From positions 1 through 19,729 of the forward strand of contig JAUTXA010000025.1 in NCBI GenBank assembly GCA_030838265.1: a stretch of DNA of 19,729 bases. Direction: 5' to 3'. Both the position numbers and the translations under genes were made by a program. Shown piece after piece: positions 1-7,844 of the stretch (its first letter is position 1; every line of letters begins with the position of its first letter). Below the pieces are notes generated by a model that saw only the letters and a program-made list of their open reading frames with translations, had not been told where the DNA came from and did no database searches. Origin of the DNA: Actinomycetota bacterium (GTDB lineage Bacteria > Actinomycetota > Acidimicrobiia > Acidimicrobiales > BP-101).

Positions 1-1199
1 ACGACTTCAAGATGGTCAACGACAGCCTCGGGCACGGCGCGGGCGACGAGCTGCTGGTAGCGGTCGCCGCCCGGCTCAGTGCCCTCCATGGGCCAGAGGA
101 CACGGTGGCCCGGTTTGGTGGTGACGAGTTCGCCATCCTGGTCGCCGACCACGGGCCCGCTGACCTCGACCAGGTTGCCGAACGAGTCATGGTCTCCTTC
201 CGGCAGCCCTTCGTCCTCGGCACCGACGAGGTCACGGTGCACGCCAGCATTGGCCTGGCTCTCGGTCAGGCCGAGACCGACGACGCGGGCGATCTCATTC
301 GCAACGCCGATGTGGCGATGTACGTCGCCAAGCGCAATGGCAAGGATCGCTGCGAGGTGTTCGAGGCCTCCATGTACGAAGCCGCCCGCCGACGGCTCGA
401 GGTGGCAGGCGAGCTGCATGGCGCCATAGGGCGAGGCGAGCTCGTCCTCCACTACCAGCCCGTCGTCGAGCTGCACAACGGCCGCATCGTCGGAGCCGAG
501 GCCCTCGTGCGGTGGCAGCATCCGGAACGCGGCTTCCTGCCCCCCTCCGAGTTCATCCCCATCGCCGAGACCCGAGCCGTCATCATCACGCTGGGACGCT
601 GGGTCCTCAACGCCGCCTGTCGCCAGGTCGCGGCGTGGAGACGCGAGGGCATCGTCGACCCAGAGTTCTACGTCACCGTCAACCTGTCAGCCCGCCACGT
701 GCAGGATCCTGGCGTGGTCGACGACGTGGTCAGTGCCCTGCGGGACGCGGATCTGCCCGCCTCGGCCATCGTGATCGAGGTCACCGAGTCGACCCTCATC
801 CACGACCTCGAGCGCACTCGCATCACCCTCGCCGAGCTCAAGCGGGTTGGGGTTCGCCTCGCCGTCGACGACTTTGGAACGGGCTACTCGTCGCTGTCGT
901 ATCTCGGCTCGTTCCCAGTCGACCTGGTGAAGATCGACAAGTCGTTCGTCGACCACGTGGCCAAGACGCCTTCGGGTGCCGCCTTGGTGCGCGCCGTCGT
1001 CGAGCTGGCTCACGGGCTCGGGCTCAAGGCCGTGGCTGAAGGAGTTGAGGAGCGCGACCAAGCCGTTGCCCTCGAAGGCCTCGGCTGCACGCTGGCCCAG
1101 GGCTACCTCTTCGCCCGTCCCTTGCCGGCCGAAGGCCTGGCCGCGGCCGTCGCCGCCGATCACGCCGTCAACGCCCCCGTCGGCGCTGCTCACCGCTGA
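1..1199 (+). CDS. GGDEF-EAL cyclic-di-GMP protein (5' end cut by window)
   Basis: The reading frame is open from base 3 to the TGA at 1197-1199, so the start and any N-terminal sensor domain lie outside the window. Counting from the Met at 12, an intact GGDEF motif lies at residues 36-40 (bases 117-131), the active-site loop of diguanylate cyclases. The usual inhibitory RxxD site five residues upstream is GPED here, so product inhibition is probably lost. The EAL phosphodiesterase domain follows: GAEALVRW with EAL at residues 163-165, the metal-binding DDFGTGYSS at 286-294, then KIDKSFV and AEGVEE. Both domains keep their signature residues, so either activity, or both, is possible. This family makes or degrades the second messenger cyclic di-GMP. 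The gene converges on the hydrolase at 1205 with 5 bp between stops. The domain call is secure; the net activity is not. Confidence 0.95.
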   Translation, partial: DFKMVNDSLGHGAGDELLVAVAARLSALHGPEDTVARFGGDEFAILVADHGPADLDQVAERVMVSFRQPFVLGTDEVTVHASIGLALGQAETDDAGDLIRNADVAMYVAKRNGKDRCEVFEASMYEAARRRLEVAGELHGAIGRGELVLHYQPVVELHNGRIVGAEALVRWQHPERGFLPPSEFIPIAETRAVIITLGRWVLNAACRQVAAWRREGIVDPEFYVTVNLSARHVQDPGVVDDVVSALRDADLPASAIVIEVTESTLIHDLERTRITLAELKRVGVRLAVDDFGTGYSSLSYLGSFPVDLVKIDKSFVDHVAKTPSGAALVRAVVELAHGLGLKAVAEGVEERDQAVALEGLGCTLAQGYLFARPLPAEGLAAAVAADHAVNAPVGAAHR

Positions 1200-1204
1200 C
1201 CGGC

Positions 1205-2047
1205 CTACCCCAGCAGGAACCGCCCAAGGGCGGCAAAGGTGCGACCGGGCTCCTCGAGGAAGGGCTCGTGGCCTACGTCGGGGAGGACGTGGACCTCGGG
1301 GTCTCGCAGCCCCCGCTCGAGCATCTGGCCGCCGGCGACCATGACCGAGTCACGCGACCCGTACATGACGAGGACGGGGCTGGTGATGGCGGCGAGATCG
1401 GGACGGAGGTCAACTGAGCTCAGGGCCTTCATCAGCCGCTCGGAGTTGTCGTTGTCGACCGGCACCTCCGGATGGGCCGCCTTCACCTTGGCCCGCAGCT
1501 CACGACGGGGCTCCTGGGTGACGCTCATCGGCGCGTACAGCGCCTCAGTCTTCTCCTTGCTCGACTTGCGCCAGCTCCAGAGGACCAGGAACCGCAGCAA
1601 CATGCCGACTCCCCTGAGGGTTCGCGCCGGGCCCAGCGCCCGCAGCGTCGGAAGCGCCATCGGTCCGGTGGCACCGCAGGGCGTCACGCCAACGAGGGCC
1701 AGCCGGCTGCACGCGTCGGGATGGCGACGGACGAACTCGAGGGCGATGAACCCGCCCATCGAATGGGCGAGCACGGCGACCTGGTCGTGGCCCAGGTGCT
1801 GGCGCAGCTCGTCGAGGTCGTCGGCCAGCCGGTCGAACCGGTACGTCTCGGGGTTGGCCGTCGATGATTGGCCGCTCCCCCGGTAGTCGTGGAACACGAG
1901 CCGGCAGGAGGACTCGAGCGGCTGCAGGTCGGCGATGAGCGTGTCGCAGATGTTGTTAGGCCCGCCCTGGCACACGAACACCACCGGCCCCTCGCCGCGC
2001 TGCTCGTAGCGAATCTCCACGCCGTCCGAAGTTGTGAACGTCGGCAT
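1205..2047 (-). CDS. alpha/beta-fold hydrolase, proline iminopeptidase-like
   Basis: The 280-residue protein is of normal length for the alpha/beta-hydrolase fold. A CQGGPNN segment near residue 27 resembles the HGGPG oxyanion-hole loop of proline iminopeptidases. The nucleophile elbow is AHSMGG with Ser96; Asp233 (GSRDSV) and His260 (DVGHEPF) complete the catalytic triad. A variable cap occupies roughly residues 125-215. There is no signal peptide, so it is probably cytoplasmic. The substrate cannot be read from the sequence. It lies 22 bp downstream of sufB on the same strand, without a clear ribosome-binding site, so it is probably co-transcribed with sufB. A role in Fe-S assembly is not implied by the family. 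The fold and triad are certain; the peptidase specificity is a guess. Confidence 0.9.
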   Translation of the reverse strand: MPTFTTSDGVEIRYEQRGEGPVVFVCQGGPNNICDTLIADLQPLESSCRLVFHDYRGSGQSSTANPETYRFDRLADDLDELRQHLGHDQVAVLAHSMGGFIALEFVRRHPDACSRLALVGVTPCGATGPMALPTLRALGPARTLRGVGMLLRFLVLWSWRKSSKEKTEALYAPMSVTQEPRRELRAKVKAAHPEVPVDNDNSERLMKALSSVDLRPDLAAITSPVLVMYGSRDSVMVAGGQMLERGLRDPEVHVLPDVGHEPFLEEPGRTFAALGRFLLG

Positions 2048-2069
2048 CGACGGTTCTGACGACGGCGGT

Positions 2070-4691
2070 CTAGCCGACCGAGCCTTCCATCTGGAGCTCG
2101 ATCAGGCGGCTCCACTCGACGGCGTACTCCATGGGCAGGGTGCGGGTCACCGGCTCGATGAAGCCGTTGACGATCATGCCCATGGCCTGCTCCTCGGAGA
2201 GGCCGCGGCTCATCAGGTAGAAGAGCTGTTCGTCGCCCACCTTCGAGACGGTGGCCTCATGGCCGATCTGAGCGTCGCGCTCGCCGACCTCCATGTAGGG
2301 GAAGGTGTCGGACTGGCTGTGGTCGTCGAGCAGCAGGGCGTCGCAACGCACGAAGCTCTTCGAGCCGGTGGCCCCCTCGTCGACATGCACGAGGCCGCGG
2401 TACGACGTGCGACCCCCGTCCTTCGAGATCGACTTCGAGATGATCGTCGACGTCGTCTCCGGCGCGGCATGGACCATCTTGGCCCCCGCGTCCTGATGCT
2501 GGCCGGCTCCGGCATAGGCCACCGAGAGGACCTCACCCGAGGCCTTGGGACCCATGAGGTAGACGGACGGGTACTTCATCGTGAGGCGGCTGTTGTGGAC
2601 GATGAATCCCTCGGACACGAAATTGCCGGTGCCCTCAACCTCGATGTCCCACGTGGGCGCGACGACCTTGGTGTCGCTGACGTCGACCTTGCGGATCTCC
2701 ACCGTCTCGGGCAGCACGATGTTGGACCGCCCGACCTTACGGAACCACTTCAGCGACGGAGGCGTGGCGGCCAAAGCCGCGGTGCGCAACTGGGGACTGA
2801 CATGGTCGAGCAGACGGGCGTCGGCGGGGAACTCGATGCGATGGCTCCCACGAGCCGTCACCTCATTGCCAACCACGGTCACCCTGCGCTCACCGTCGAA
2901 CTCACTATGAAGGCGAGCCGGGATGCCGAGCGAGGTCAGCACACGGCCCAGATCTTCGAGCAGCTCGCGATTCACCGACTTGACGTTGAAGCAGCGTCGT
3001 CCACGCGGGAAGCAACCGTCGGAGTCGAGGTAGCCGGCCACGAACGCCAGGCGCTGCGACTCAGGCAGGTCGAGGACCCACAACGGCATGCGCTTCGTAT
3101 GAGCGCTGCCGGTGAACCCGTTGCCCTCGATGAGGTCGGCCAACTCGACGCTGGCCCACCGGACTGTGACGCCGTCGGCGCGCTCTGACGCGTCGGCGCC
3201 CGGCATGACCGCGGCCATGACGGCGGACAGCCGCGCCCGAGCCCGGTCGTTGGTAGGAACCGAGAACGTGACGCGGGCCCAACGCGTGCCGCCGTTCTTC
3301 GCCGGCTGGCGCTCGATCGACCCATCGCCCACGAAGAGGCCGAAGAGCCACATCAGGTCGTCGGTCGTCTCCTCCGGCACATCCAGGCGCGAGGTACGCG
3401 ACCGTATTGACTCGAAACCGTCGGCGTACTGGTTGGAGCCGAGGAATCGGGTGACGGTCTCGGGCTGCACAAGCTTGTGCGGCGAGCCGTAGTCGATCGA
3501 GGTTCGCGGCACGATGGCCTCGCTGACCTGATCGGCGCGGACATAGCCGAGGGCGTAGCGGCCGAGCTTCTTGGCCCGATCGCGGTCGTAGGTGTACGAG
3601 AAGAACGGGTGGTTGTCGGTGACCCGCAGGCGGCGCTCCCCCGTCCGTACCTCTCGCACGGGCTGGTGACCCGAGAATCGAGTGGCGGTGACCGTGCGGA
3701 AGCAGAGCTCACCAGCGGCCTCGTCAAAGGACAGGACCTGGTCGCCGGGGGTCACCAGCTCGATCGCCTTTGTTCCACCGGGCGTCGTCACGGTCGAGCC
3801 CTCAGCGAGGCAGCCGATGTTGCCGTCGATCCATTCGACGTGGGCCTCGGTCTCGGCGCGGGCGCGCTTGGTGACGAGGTTGTAGACGTTCGGCGACCAG
3901 TTCTGGATGGTCGTGTAAGTGATGCGACTGCCGGGCAGCGCCACCAGCTCGACCACGGCGGAATGCAACGAGTCGGAGCTGTAGACCGGCGCCGAGCAAC
4001 CCTCGATGTAGTGAACCTGCGAACCCTCGTCGGCGATGATCAGCGTCCGCTCGAACTGGCCCGCATTCTCGGAGTTGATGCGGAAGTAGGCCTGCAGCGG
4101 CATATCGACCTTCACGCCCGGGGGGACGTAGATAAAAGACCCCCCACTCCAGACTGCAGAGTTCAAAGCCGCGAACTTGTTGTCGCCAGGCGGAATGATC
4201 TTGCCGAAGAAGCGGCGGACGATGTCGGGGTTCTCGCGGACCGCCGTGTCCATGTCGGAGAACAGGATCCCCTGGGCCTCGAGGTCCTCGCGGTTCTTGT
4301 GGTACACGACTTCCGACTCGTACTGCGCGGTGACGCCGGCGAGGTACTTGCGCTCGGCCTCGGGGATGCCGAGCTTCTCGTAGGTCGCCTTCATCTGCTC
4401 GGGAAGGGCGTCCCACTCGTCGACCTGCTCGCCCGCGGGCTTCAGGTAATAGAAGATGTCCTCGAAGCGCAGGTCGGGCATGTTCACCGCGAACCAGGGC
4501 TTCATGGGCATGCGCTCGAAGTGGCGATAGGCCTTGAGTCGGAAGTTGGTCATCCACTCCGGCTCGCCCTTCCACCACGAGATCTCGCGCACCACTGCCT
4601 CGCTGATGCCCTTCTTGGGCGTGAAGGCGTAGTCGACGGTGTCGCTCCAGCCGAGCTTGTAGCGGCCGAGGTCGAGTTCCTGAGTGGACAT
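2070..4691 (-). CDS. sufB: Fe-S cluster assembly scaffold SufB, interrupted by an intein
   Basis: SufB forms the SufBCD scaffold complex that builds Fe-S clusters in the cytoplasm. The 873-residue precursor splits into N-extein 1-293, intein 294-700 and C-extein 701-873. Joined, the exteins give a 466-residue SufB of normal length, with the junction DGNIG/SRLTMKYP restoring an uninterrupted SufB core. The C-extein has the conserved Cys783 (RCDALLLDD) and His811-Glu812 (IGHEATVSK), equivalent to residues implicated in cluster building in E. coli SufB. The ATG start has an AGGAG 8 bases upstream (4700-4704). No sufC, sufD, sufS or sufU lies in the window; the downstream neighbour is an alpha/beta hydrolase, and upstream is a divergent unknown gene. 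The protein must splice to be functional. Confidence 0.97.
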   Translation of the reverse strand: MSTQELDLGRYKLGWSDTVDYAFTPKKGISEAVVREISWWKGEPEWMTNFRLKAYRHFERMPMKPWFAVNMPDLRFEDIFYYLKPAGEQVDEWDALPEQMKATYEKLGIPEAERKYLAGVTAQYESEVVYHKNREDLEAQGILFSDMDTAVRENPDIVRRFFGKIIPPGDNKFAALNSAVWSGGSFIYVPPGVKVDMPLQAYFRINSENAGQFERTLIIADEGSQVHYIEGCSAPVYSSDSLHSAVVELVALPGSRITYTTIQNWSPNVYNLVTKRARAETEAHVEWIDGNIGCLAEGSTVTTPGGTKAIELVTPGDQVLSFDEAAGELCFRTVTATRFSGHQPVREVRTGERRLRVTDNHPFFSYTYDRDRAKKLGRYALGYVRADQVSEAIVPRTSIDYGSPHKLVQPETVTRFLGSNQYADGFESIRSRTSRLDVPEETTDDLMWLFGLFVGDGSIERQPAKNGGTRWARVTFSVPTNDRARARLSAVMAAVMPGADASERADGVTVRWASVELADLIEGNGFTGSAHTKRMPLWVLDLPESQRLAFVAGYLDSDGCFPRGRRCFNVKSVNRELLEDLGRVLTSLGIPARLHSEFDGERRVTVVGNEVTARGSHRIEFPADARLLDHVSPQLRTAALAATPPSLKWFRKVGRSNIVLPETVEIRKVDVSDTKVVAPTWDIEVEGTGNFVSEGFIVHNSRLTMKYPSVYLMGPKASGEVLSVAYAGAGQHQDAGAKMVHAAPETTSTIISKSISKDGGRTSYRGLVHVDEGATGSKSFVRCDALLLDDHSQSDTFPYMEVGERDAQIGHEATVSKVGDEQLFYLMSRGLSEEQAMGMIVNGFIEPVTRTLPMEYAVEWSRLIELQMEGSVG
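2592..3812 (-). mobile_element. SufB intein with two-motif LAGLIDADG homing endonuclease
   Basis: This 407-residue in-frame protein intron starts with Cys294 (CLAEGSTV, block A) and ends VHN at His699-Asn700, followed by Ser701 as the +1 nucleophile. Block B is VTDNHPFF with the TxxH Thr358 and His361. Block F is WDIEVEGTGNFVSEG. All residues for class 1 splicing are present. The central part, about residues 449-590 (bases 2922-3347), holds the dodecapeptide motifs LFGLFVGDGS (Asp456) and VAGYLDSDGC (Asp558), both with catalytic aspartate. The endonuclease may therefore be active and the intein able to home into intein-free sufB alleles. Inteins in SufB are known from mycobacteria and others; whether this exact insertion point is one of the recorded sites I cannot check. 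Confidence 0.96.
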
Positions 4692-4699
4692 GGAGACAG

Positions 4700-4704
4700 C
4701 TCCT
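4700..4704 (-). promoter_or_regulatory. ribosome-binding site of sufB
   Basis: AGGAG on the minus strand lies 8 bases upstream of the ATG at 4689-4691, supporting that start. It is one of the few clear Shine-Dalgarno sequences in this window. Confidence 0.7.
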
Positions 4705-4712
4705 GAGGGGAG

Positions 4713-4805
4713 AGATCGGGGGAATTTCTCCTACGTAGATAGTAACAACCTGCCTGTGACAACTCATCCCGTCCCAGGCACGGACTGAAGATTCTCCCCC
4801 GATCT
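4713..4805. repeat. 11-bp perfect inverted repeat flanking the sufB promoter
   Basis: AGATCGGGGGA at 4713-4723 is matched exactly by its reverse complement TCCCCCGATCT at 4795-4805, with 71 bp between the arms. The candidate sufB promoter elements fall between them. The arms could be two binding sites for a regulator in opposite orientation, or a long-range stem in a transcript. No regulator gene is adjacent, so the role is unknown. Confidence 0.5.
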
Positions 4806-4962
4806 GCCGATACTCAGGCGTGTAGTGGCGTTAGCGCCGGGTGAACGGGGGTAAGGAGAACCCGCGTCACCGTTGGCGGCGAGCGGCGTCTGTCTAGGTA
4901 CGGGAACAGGTCATGCCATCCATAGGTTGGACTAGAGCCGTAGAATCTCGTAGGAGCCCATG

Positions 4963-5208
4963 ATGCAGAACACCGCCAAGACCTACATCACCGAGTGGCG
5001 CAGCCAGACCGAGGGCAAGACGCTCTTCAGCGCCAACGAGGTCCAGTCGCGGCTGTTCGACCTCTGGGGCGAGCTGGGCGACGAGCCGGTCCGGGTCGAA
5101 GTCGAGCGCTGGCTCACCCTCACCGTGCAGCGTGAGCTGTTCTCCGACGCCGAGATCCGCGAGTTCCTCGACGGTCTCGACGGCGAGCTCTCCTCCACCG
5201 GCGCCTGA
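4963..5208 (+). CDS. small acidic hypothetical protein (81 aa)
   Basis: I do not recognise this protein. It is short, soluble and rich in Glu/Asp, without Cys, signal peptide or membrane segment; predicted content is mostly helical, with a WLTLTVQRELFSDAEI segment near the C-terminal half. Two ATG codons are adjacent, at 4960 and 4963. The AGGAG at 4952-4956 is 3 bases from the first and 6 from the second, so I chose 4963; starting at 4960 adds one Met. A plausible -10 (TAGAAT, 4941-4946) would put transcription only a few bases upstream of the ribosome-binding site. It is divergent from sufB and followed by a UUCG hairpin. Codon usage is typical of the neighbours, which supports it being real. 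Confidence 0.75.
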   Translation: MQNTAKTYITEWRSQTEGKTLFSANEVQSRLFDLWGELGDEPVRVEVERWLTLTVQRELFSDAEIREFLDGLDGELSSTGA

Positions 5209-5215
5209 TCATCCC

Positions 5216-5231
5216 GCAACCTTCGGGTTGC
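5216..5231 (+). terminator. UUCG-tetraloop hairpin, possible terminator
   Basis: GCAACC-TTCG-GGTTGC forms a perfect 6-bp stem closed by the extra-stable C(UUCG)G tetraloop, 7 bases after the stop of the small acidic gene. No U-tract follows, which is usual for many actinobacterial terminators but weakens the call; it could instead protect the mRNA 3' end. Confidence 0.5.
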
Positions 5232-5265
5232 ACGAGTCATCGCCCACCGACCAGTATCTGCGTCC

Positions 5266-6267
5266 ATGCGCGTGCTCCTGCTGGGCGGGACGAGGTACAT
5301 CGGCAAGCGGGCGGTCAACGCCTTGATCGCTCACGGCCACCAGGTCGCGGTCTGCCACCGGGGTGACACCGAGCCCGACGACCTTCCGGCCGACGTTCAC
5401 CACCTCCATTTCGACCGCAAGGACTTGGCCGATCACCGGGACGAGATCAGCCGGTGGAGTCCCGACGCCGTCGTCGACTGCTTGGCCATGACGCCGGACG
5501 ATGCGGACGGAGCGCTGGCCGCGATCCCCCCCGGCATCCGCACGGTCGTCCTCAGCAGCCAGGACGTCTACCGCGCCTTCGGGTCGATCAACGACGCCGC
5601 CATCACCGACGAGATCCCGGTGGACGAGACGTCACCGGTACGGACCGAGCGCTTCTACTACCGAGGGGTCATGCCGGGCGGCGACGACTACTCGAAGCTC
5701 GAGGTCGAGGACCGGTTCCTGGCCCGGGGGGGCATCTCACTACGACTCCCCATGGTCTACGGCGAGGGGGACGGGCAGCGCCGCGAGGAGTTCATCCTCC
5801 GCCGGGTGCGGGCCGGCCGAGACCGCATCCCCACCGGCGCGGGCAGCGGTCTTCTCCCCCGCGGCTACGTGGGTGATGTCGCCGAGGTCATCGTGAAGGC
5901 GGTCGAAGTCGACGGCATCGAGGGCGAGATCTTCAACGTGTGTGAGACGCGCAGCGCGCCCATGGGGCTGTGGGCCAAGCAGATCCTCGATGCCGCCGGG
6001 TCGACGGCCGGGCTGGTCCGCGTCCCCGATGACGAGTTGCCCCCGGACCTCGGCATTCTCGGCGCCATCCCCCAGCCTTTCGTGGCCAGCAACGAGAAGG
6101 CGCGCACCCGACTCGGCTGGACCGACGGCGACGCCCTCGCCGCCCTCAAGGCATCGGTGACGTGGCACCTCGAGCACCCGCCGCAGTACCCCGAAGGCGC
6201 CGACCCGGGGTTCGACGCCGACGACGCTGCCCTGGCCAAGGCCGACGAGGCCACCGCCGCGGAGTAG
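5266..6267 (+). CDS. NAD(P)-binding atypical/extended SDR, epimerase-like
   Basis: A 333-residue Rossmann-fold protein. The N-terminal MRVLLLGGTRYIG (residues 1-13) is the nucleotide-binding glycine motif of the extended short-chain dehydrogenase family (NAD-dependent epimerase/dehydratase). SSQDVY at 97-102 corresponds to the strand bearing the catalytic Ser, and LRLPMVYGEGD (159-169) and RGYVGDVAE (199-207) are typical of the family. The catalytic YxxxK is not canonical: the sequence is GDDYSKLE, so Lys144 is kept but the position four residues before it is Asp140, with the Tyr displaced to 142. It may therefore be an atypical, perhaps non-catalytic, member like the plant/cyanobacterial CSP41 group. 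The C-terminal 30 residues are Ala/Asp rich and probably disordered. The substrate is unknown. It is likely co-directional with the amidase 41 bp downstream. Confidence 0.9.
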   Translation: MRVLLLGGTRYIGKRAVNALIAHGHQVAVCHRGDTEPDDLPADVHHLHFDRKDLADHRDEISRWSPDAVVDCLAMTPDDADGALAAIPPGIRTVVLSSQDVYRAFGSINDAAITDEIPVDETSPVRTERFYYRGVMPGGDDYSKLEVEDRFLARGGISLRLPMVYGEGDGQRREEFILRRVRAGRDRIPTGAGSGLLPRGYVGDVAEVIVKAVEVDGIEGEIFNVCETRSAPMGLWAKQILDAAGSTAGLVRVPDDELPPDLGILGAIPQPFVASNEKARTRLGWTDGDALAALKASVTWHLEHPPQYPEGADPGFDADDAALAKADEATAAE

Positions 6268-6308
6268 CGGTTTGGCGGCCGGAGGACTGGGCGCGACAGG
6301 CTGCACGC

Positions 6309-7844
6309 ATGACTGACACGCCCTGGCAGGGTGACGCCTCGTCCCTCGTCGACGCCTTCCGATCGGGCGAGCGCTCGCCGGTCGAAGAGCTCGACGCCAC
6401 CCTGGCCGCGATCGAGGCGTCCGATCTCAACTGCTTCTCGTACCTCGACGCCGACGCGGCGCGGGCCAAGGCCAAGAAGGCCAACGTCAAGAAGCCCTTT
6501 GGCGGTGTGCCCACTGGCATCAAGGAGCTCGAGCCGGTCAAGGGCTGGCCGTTCACCGAGGCGTCGCTCGTCTTCAAGGACCGCATCGCCGACCGCACCG
6601 CCCACGCCGTCGAGCGACTCGTCGACCAGGGCGGGGCCATCCCGATCGGCCAGACCACGGCCAGCGAGTTCGGCGGCCTCAACGTCAGCATCACCAAGAT
6701 CAACGGCGTCACCCACAACCCGTGGCAGCAGGGACGGACGGTGGGTGGCTCCTCGGGCGGCAGCGCGGCGGCGGTGGCGGGCGGTTTGGTCAGCCTGGCT
6801 ACGGGCGGCGACGGCGGCGGGTCCATCCGCATCCCCGCCGGCTACACCGGCCTGCTCGGCATGAAGGGCACCTTCGGCCGCATCCCTCGCAGCCCGCATG
6901 CCTACATGCGACCGAACACAGTTGTCACCGGGAACCTGTCGCGCTCGGTGACGGACGCGGCCCGCTACTACGACGTCTGCGCCGGCGTGCACCAGTGGGA
7001 CCCGACCAGCCTCCCCTCACCCGGAAAGTGGGAGGCCAGCCTCGGCACCCACACCCTCAAGGGCCGCAAGGTCGCCATCGTCCCCGACCTCGGCGGCGTC
7101 ACCCTCGAGCCCGGCGTCGAGGAGCGCATCCGTGACGAGGCCAAGGCCCTCATCGAGGACGCGGGGCTCGTCGAGGTCGACCTCGATGTCCGTCCGCCGA
7201 ATCTGGCCGCCACCTGGATGCTCGGCAACCTGGCCACCCTCCTCGCCGACCTCGGCAACGCCTGGCCCCACCAGGCCGGCGACCTGACCGAGGAGCTGGC
7301 CATCGGCCTCCGCCTCTCGGAGTCGCTCTACAACCTGCACACGGCGGCGGCGGCTGAGGCCAAGCGCATCCAGGCCAACGAGGTCATGGGCTCCGCCTTC
7401 CAAGAGGTCGACTTCATCATCGCCGCCACCAATCCTGGTCCCGCCTTCTCGGCCGACGCCGCCATGAGCAGCGATGCCGGCAGCTTCGTCACGTGGGCCA
7501 AGTCGAGCGAGATCGCCAGCCTGGCCTTCCGGGGCGTGCTCCTCGGCGCTCGGTTGGCGACGGCTGTCGTCCCGAAGCTGCCCCCCGTCCTGCTCGACAC
7601 CGTCAGCGGCGCCTTCCCCGACCTCATCAACATGGGGGCGCTCACGATCATCTCGAACCTCTACGGCAACCCGGCGGTGTCGATTCCGGCGGGGACGGTC
7701 GGGGGCCTCCCGGTCGGCATGCAGGTGCTGGGGCGCCACCACGAGGACGCCCTCCTGTTCGACGTCGCCCTCACCGTCGAGCGCGAGCGCCCGTGGCCCC
7801 TGGTCGCCCCGCAGGACACCTCGGTCGGGGCCACGGCGAGCTAG
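6309..7844 (+). CDS. amidase-signature family hydrolase
   Basis: A 511-residue member of the amidase-signature (GatA/FAAH) superfamily, which hydrolyses amide bonds with a Ser-cisSer-Lys triad. The triad is visible: Lys72 (GIKELEPVKG), cis-Ser148 in GGSSGGSAAAVAGG, and nucleophile Ser172 in GGDGGGSIRIPAG; the 24-residue Ser-Ser spacing is canonical. It lacks the GatA C-terminal tail context and no gatB/gatC is nearby, so it is more likely a stand-alone amidase than tRNA amidotransferase. The substrate is unknown. The open frame extends upstream to 6162 without a good start; the ATG at 6309 begins where family homology is expected to start and avoids overlap with the upstream gene. A GGAGG at 6281-6285 is too distant to be its ribosome-binding site. 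Its TAG overlaps the convergent ABC gene's stop in a shared CTAG. Confidence 0.93.
   Translation: MTDTPWQGDASSLVDAFRSGERSPVEELDATLAAIEASDLNCFSYLDADAARAKAKKANVKKPFGGVPTGIKELEPVKGWPFTEASLVFKDRIADRTAHAVERLVDQGGAIPIGQTTASEFGGLNVSITKINGVTHNPWQQGRTVGGSSGGSAAAVAGGLVSLATGGDGGGSIRIPAGYTGLLGMKGTFGRIPRSPHAYMRPNTVVTGNLSRSVTDAARYYDVCAGVHQWDPTSLPSPGKWEASLGTHTLKGRKVAIVPDLGGVTLEPGVEERIRDEAKALIEDAGLVEVDLDVRPPNLAATWMLGNLATLLADLGNAWPHQAGDLTEELAIGLRLSESLYNLHTAAAAEAKRIQANEVMGSAFQEVDFIIAATNPGPAFSADAAMSSDAGSFVTWAKSSEIASLAFRGVLLGARLATAVVPKLPPVLLDTVSGAFPDLINMGALTIISNLYGNPAVSIPAGTVGGLPVGMQVLGRHHEDALLFDVALTVERERPWPLVAPQDTSVGATAS

Larger units (their letters stand above)
4692..4959. promoter_or_regulatory. divergent promoter region between sufB and a small unknown gene
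   Basis: This 268-bp gap is the longest non-coding stretch of the window and must drive sufB leftward and the small gene rightward. For sufB, a TTGTCA (4757-4762, minus strand) and a TATCTA (4736-4741) are spaced 15 bp apart, a poor but possible -35/-10 pair; TACTAT at 4739-4744 is an alternative -10. For the rightward gene, TAGAAT at 4941-4946 is a plausible -10 with no good -35. An 8-bp palindrome CTACGTAG lies at 4731-4738, and the small hairpin GGCGTTAGCGCC lies near 4830. I looked for a riboswitch or tRNA in the region 4820-4920 and saw none I could name. Confidence 0.45.

Noticed and set aside
2034..4706. Two long plus-strand open frames opposite sufB and its intein
   Set aside because: They are shadow frames of a secure SufB-intein gene and show no family features.
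4820..4920. Possible riboswitch or small RNA in the sufB divergent region
   Set aside because: Some G/C-rich stems can be drawn, but no known riboswitch core matched by eye and no tRNA arms were found.
6162..6308. N-terminal extension of the amidase
   Set aside because: It overlaps the end of the upstream SDR gene and is Arg/Ala-rich shadow sequence; the ATG at 6309 fits the family.
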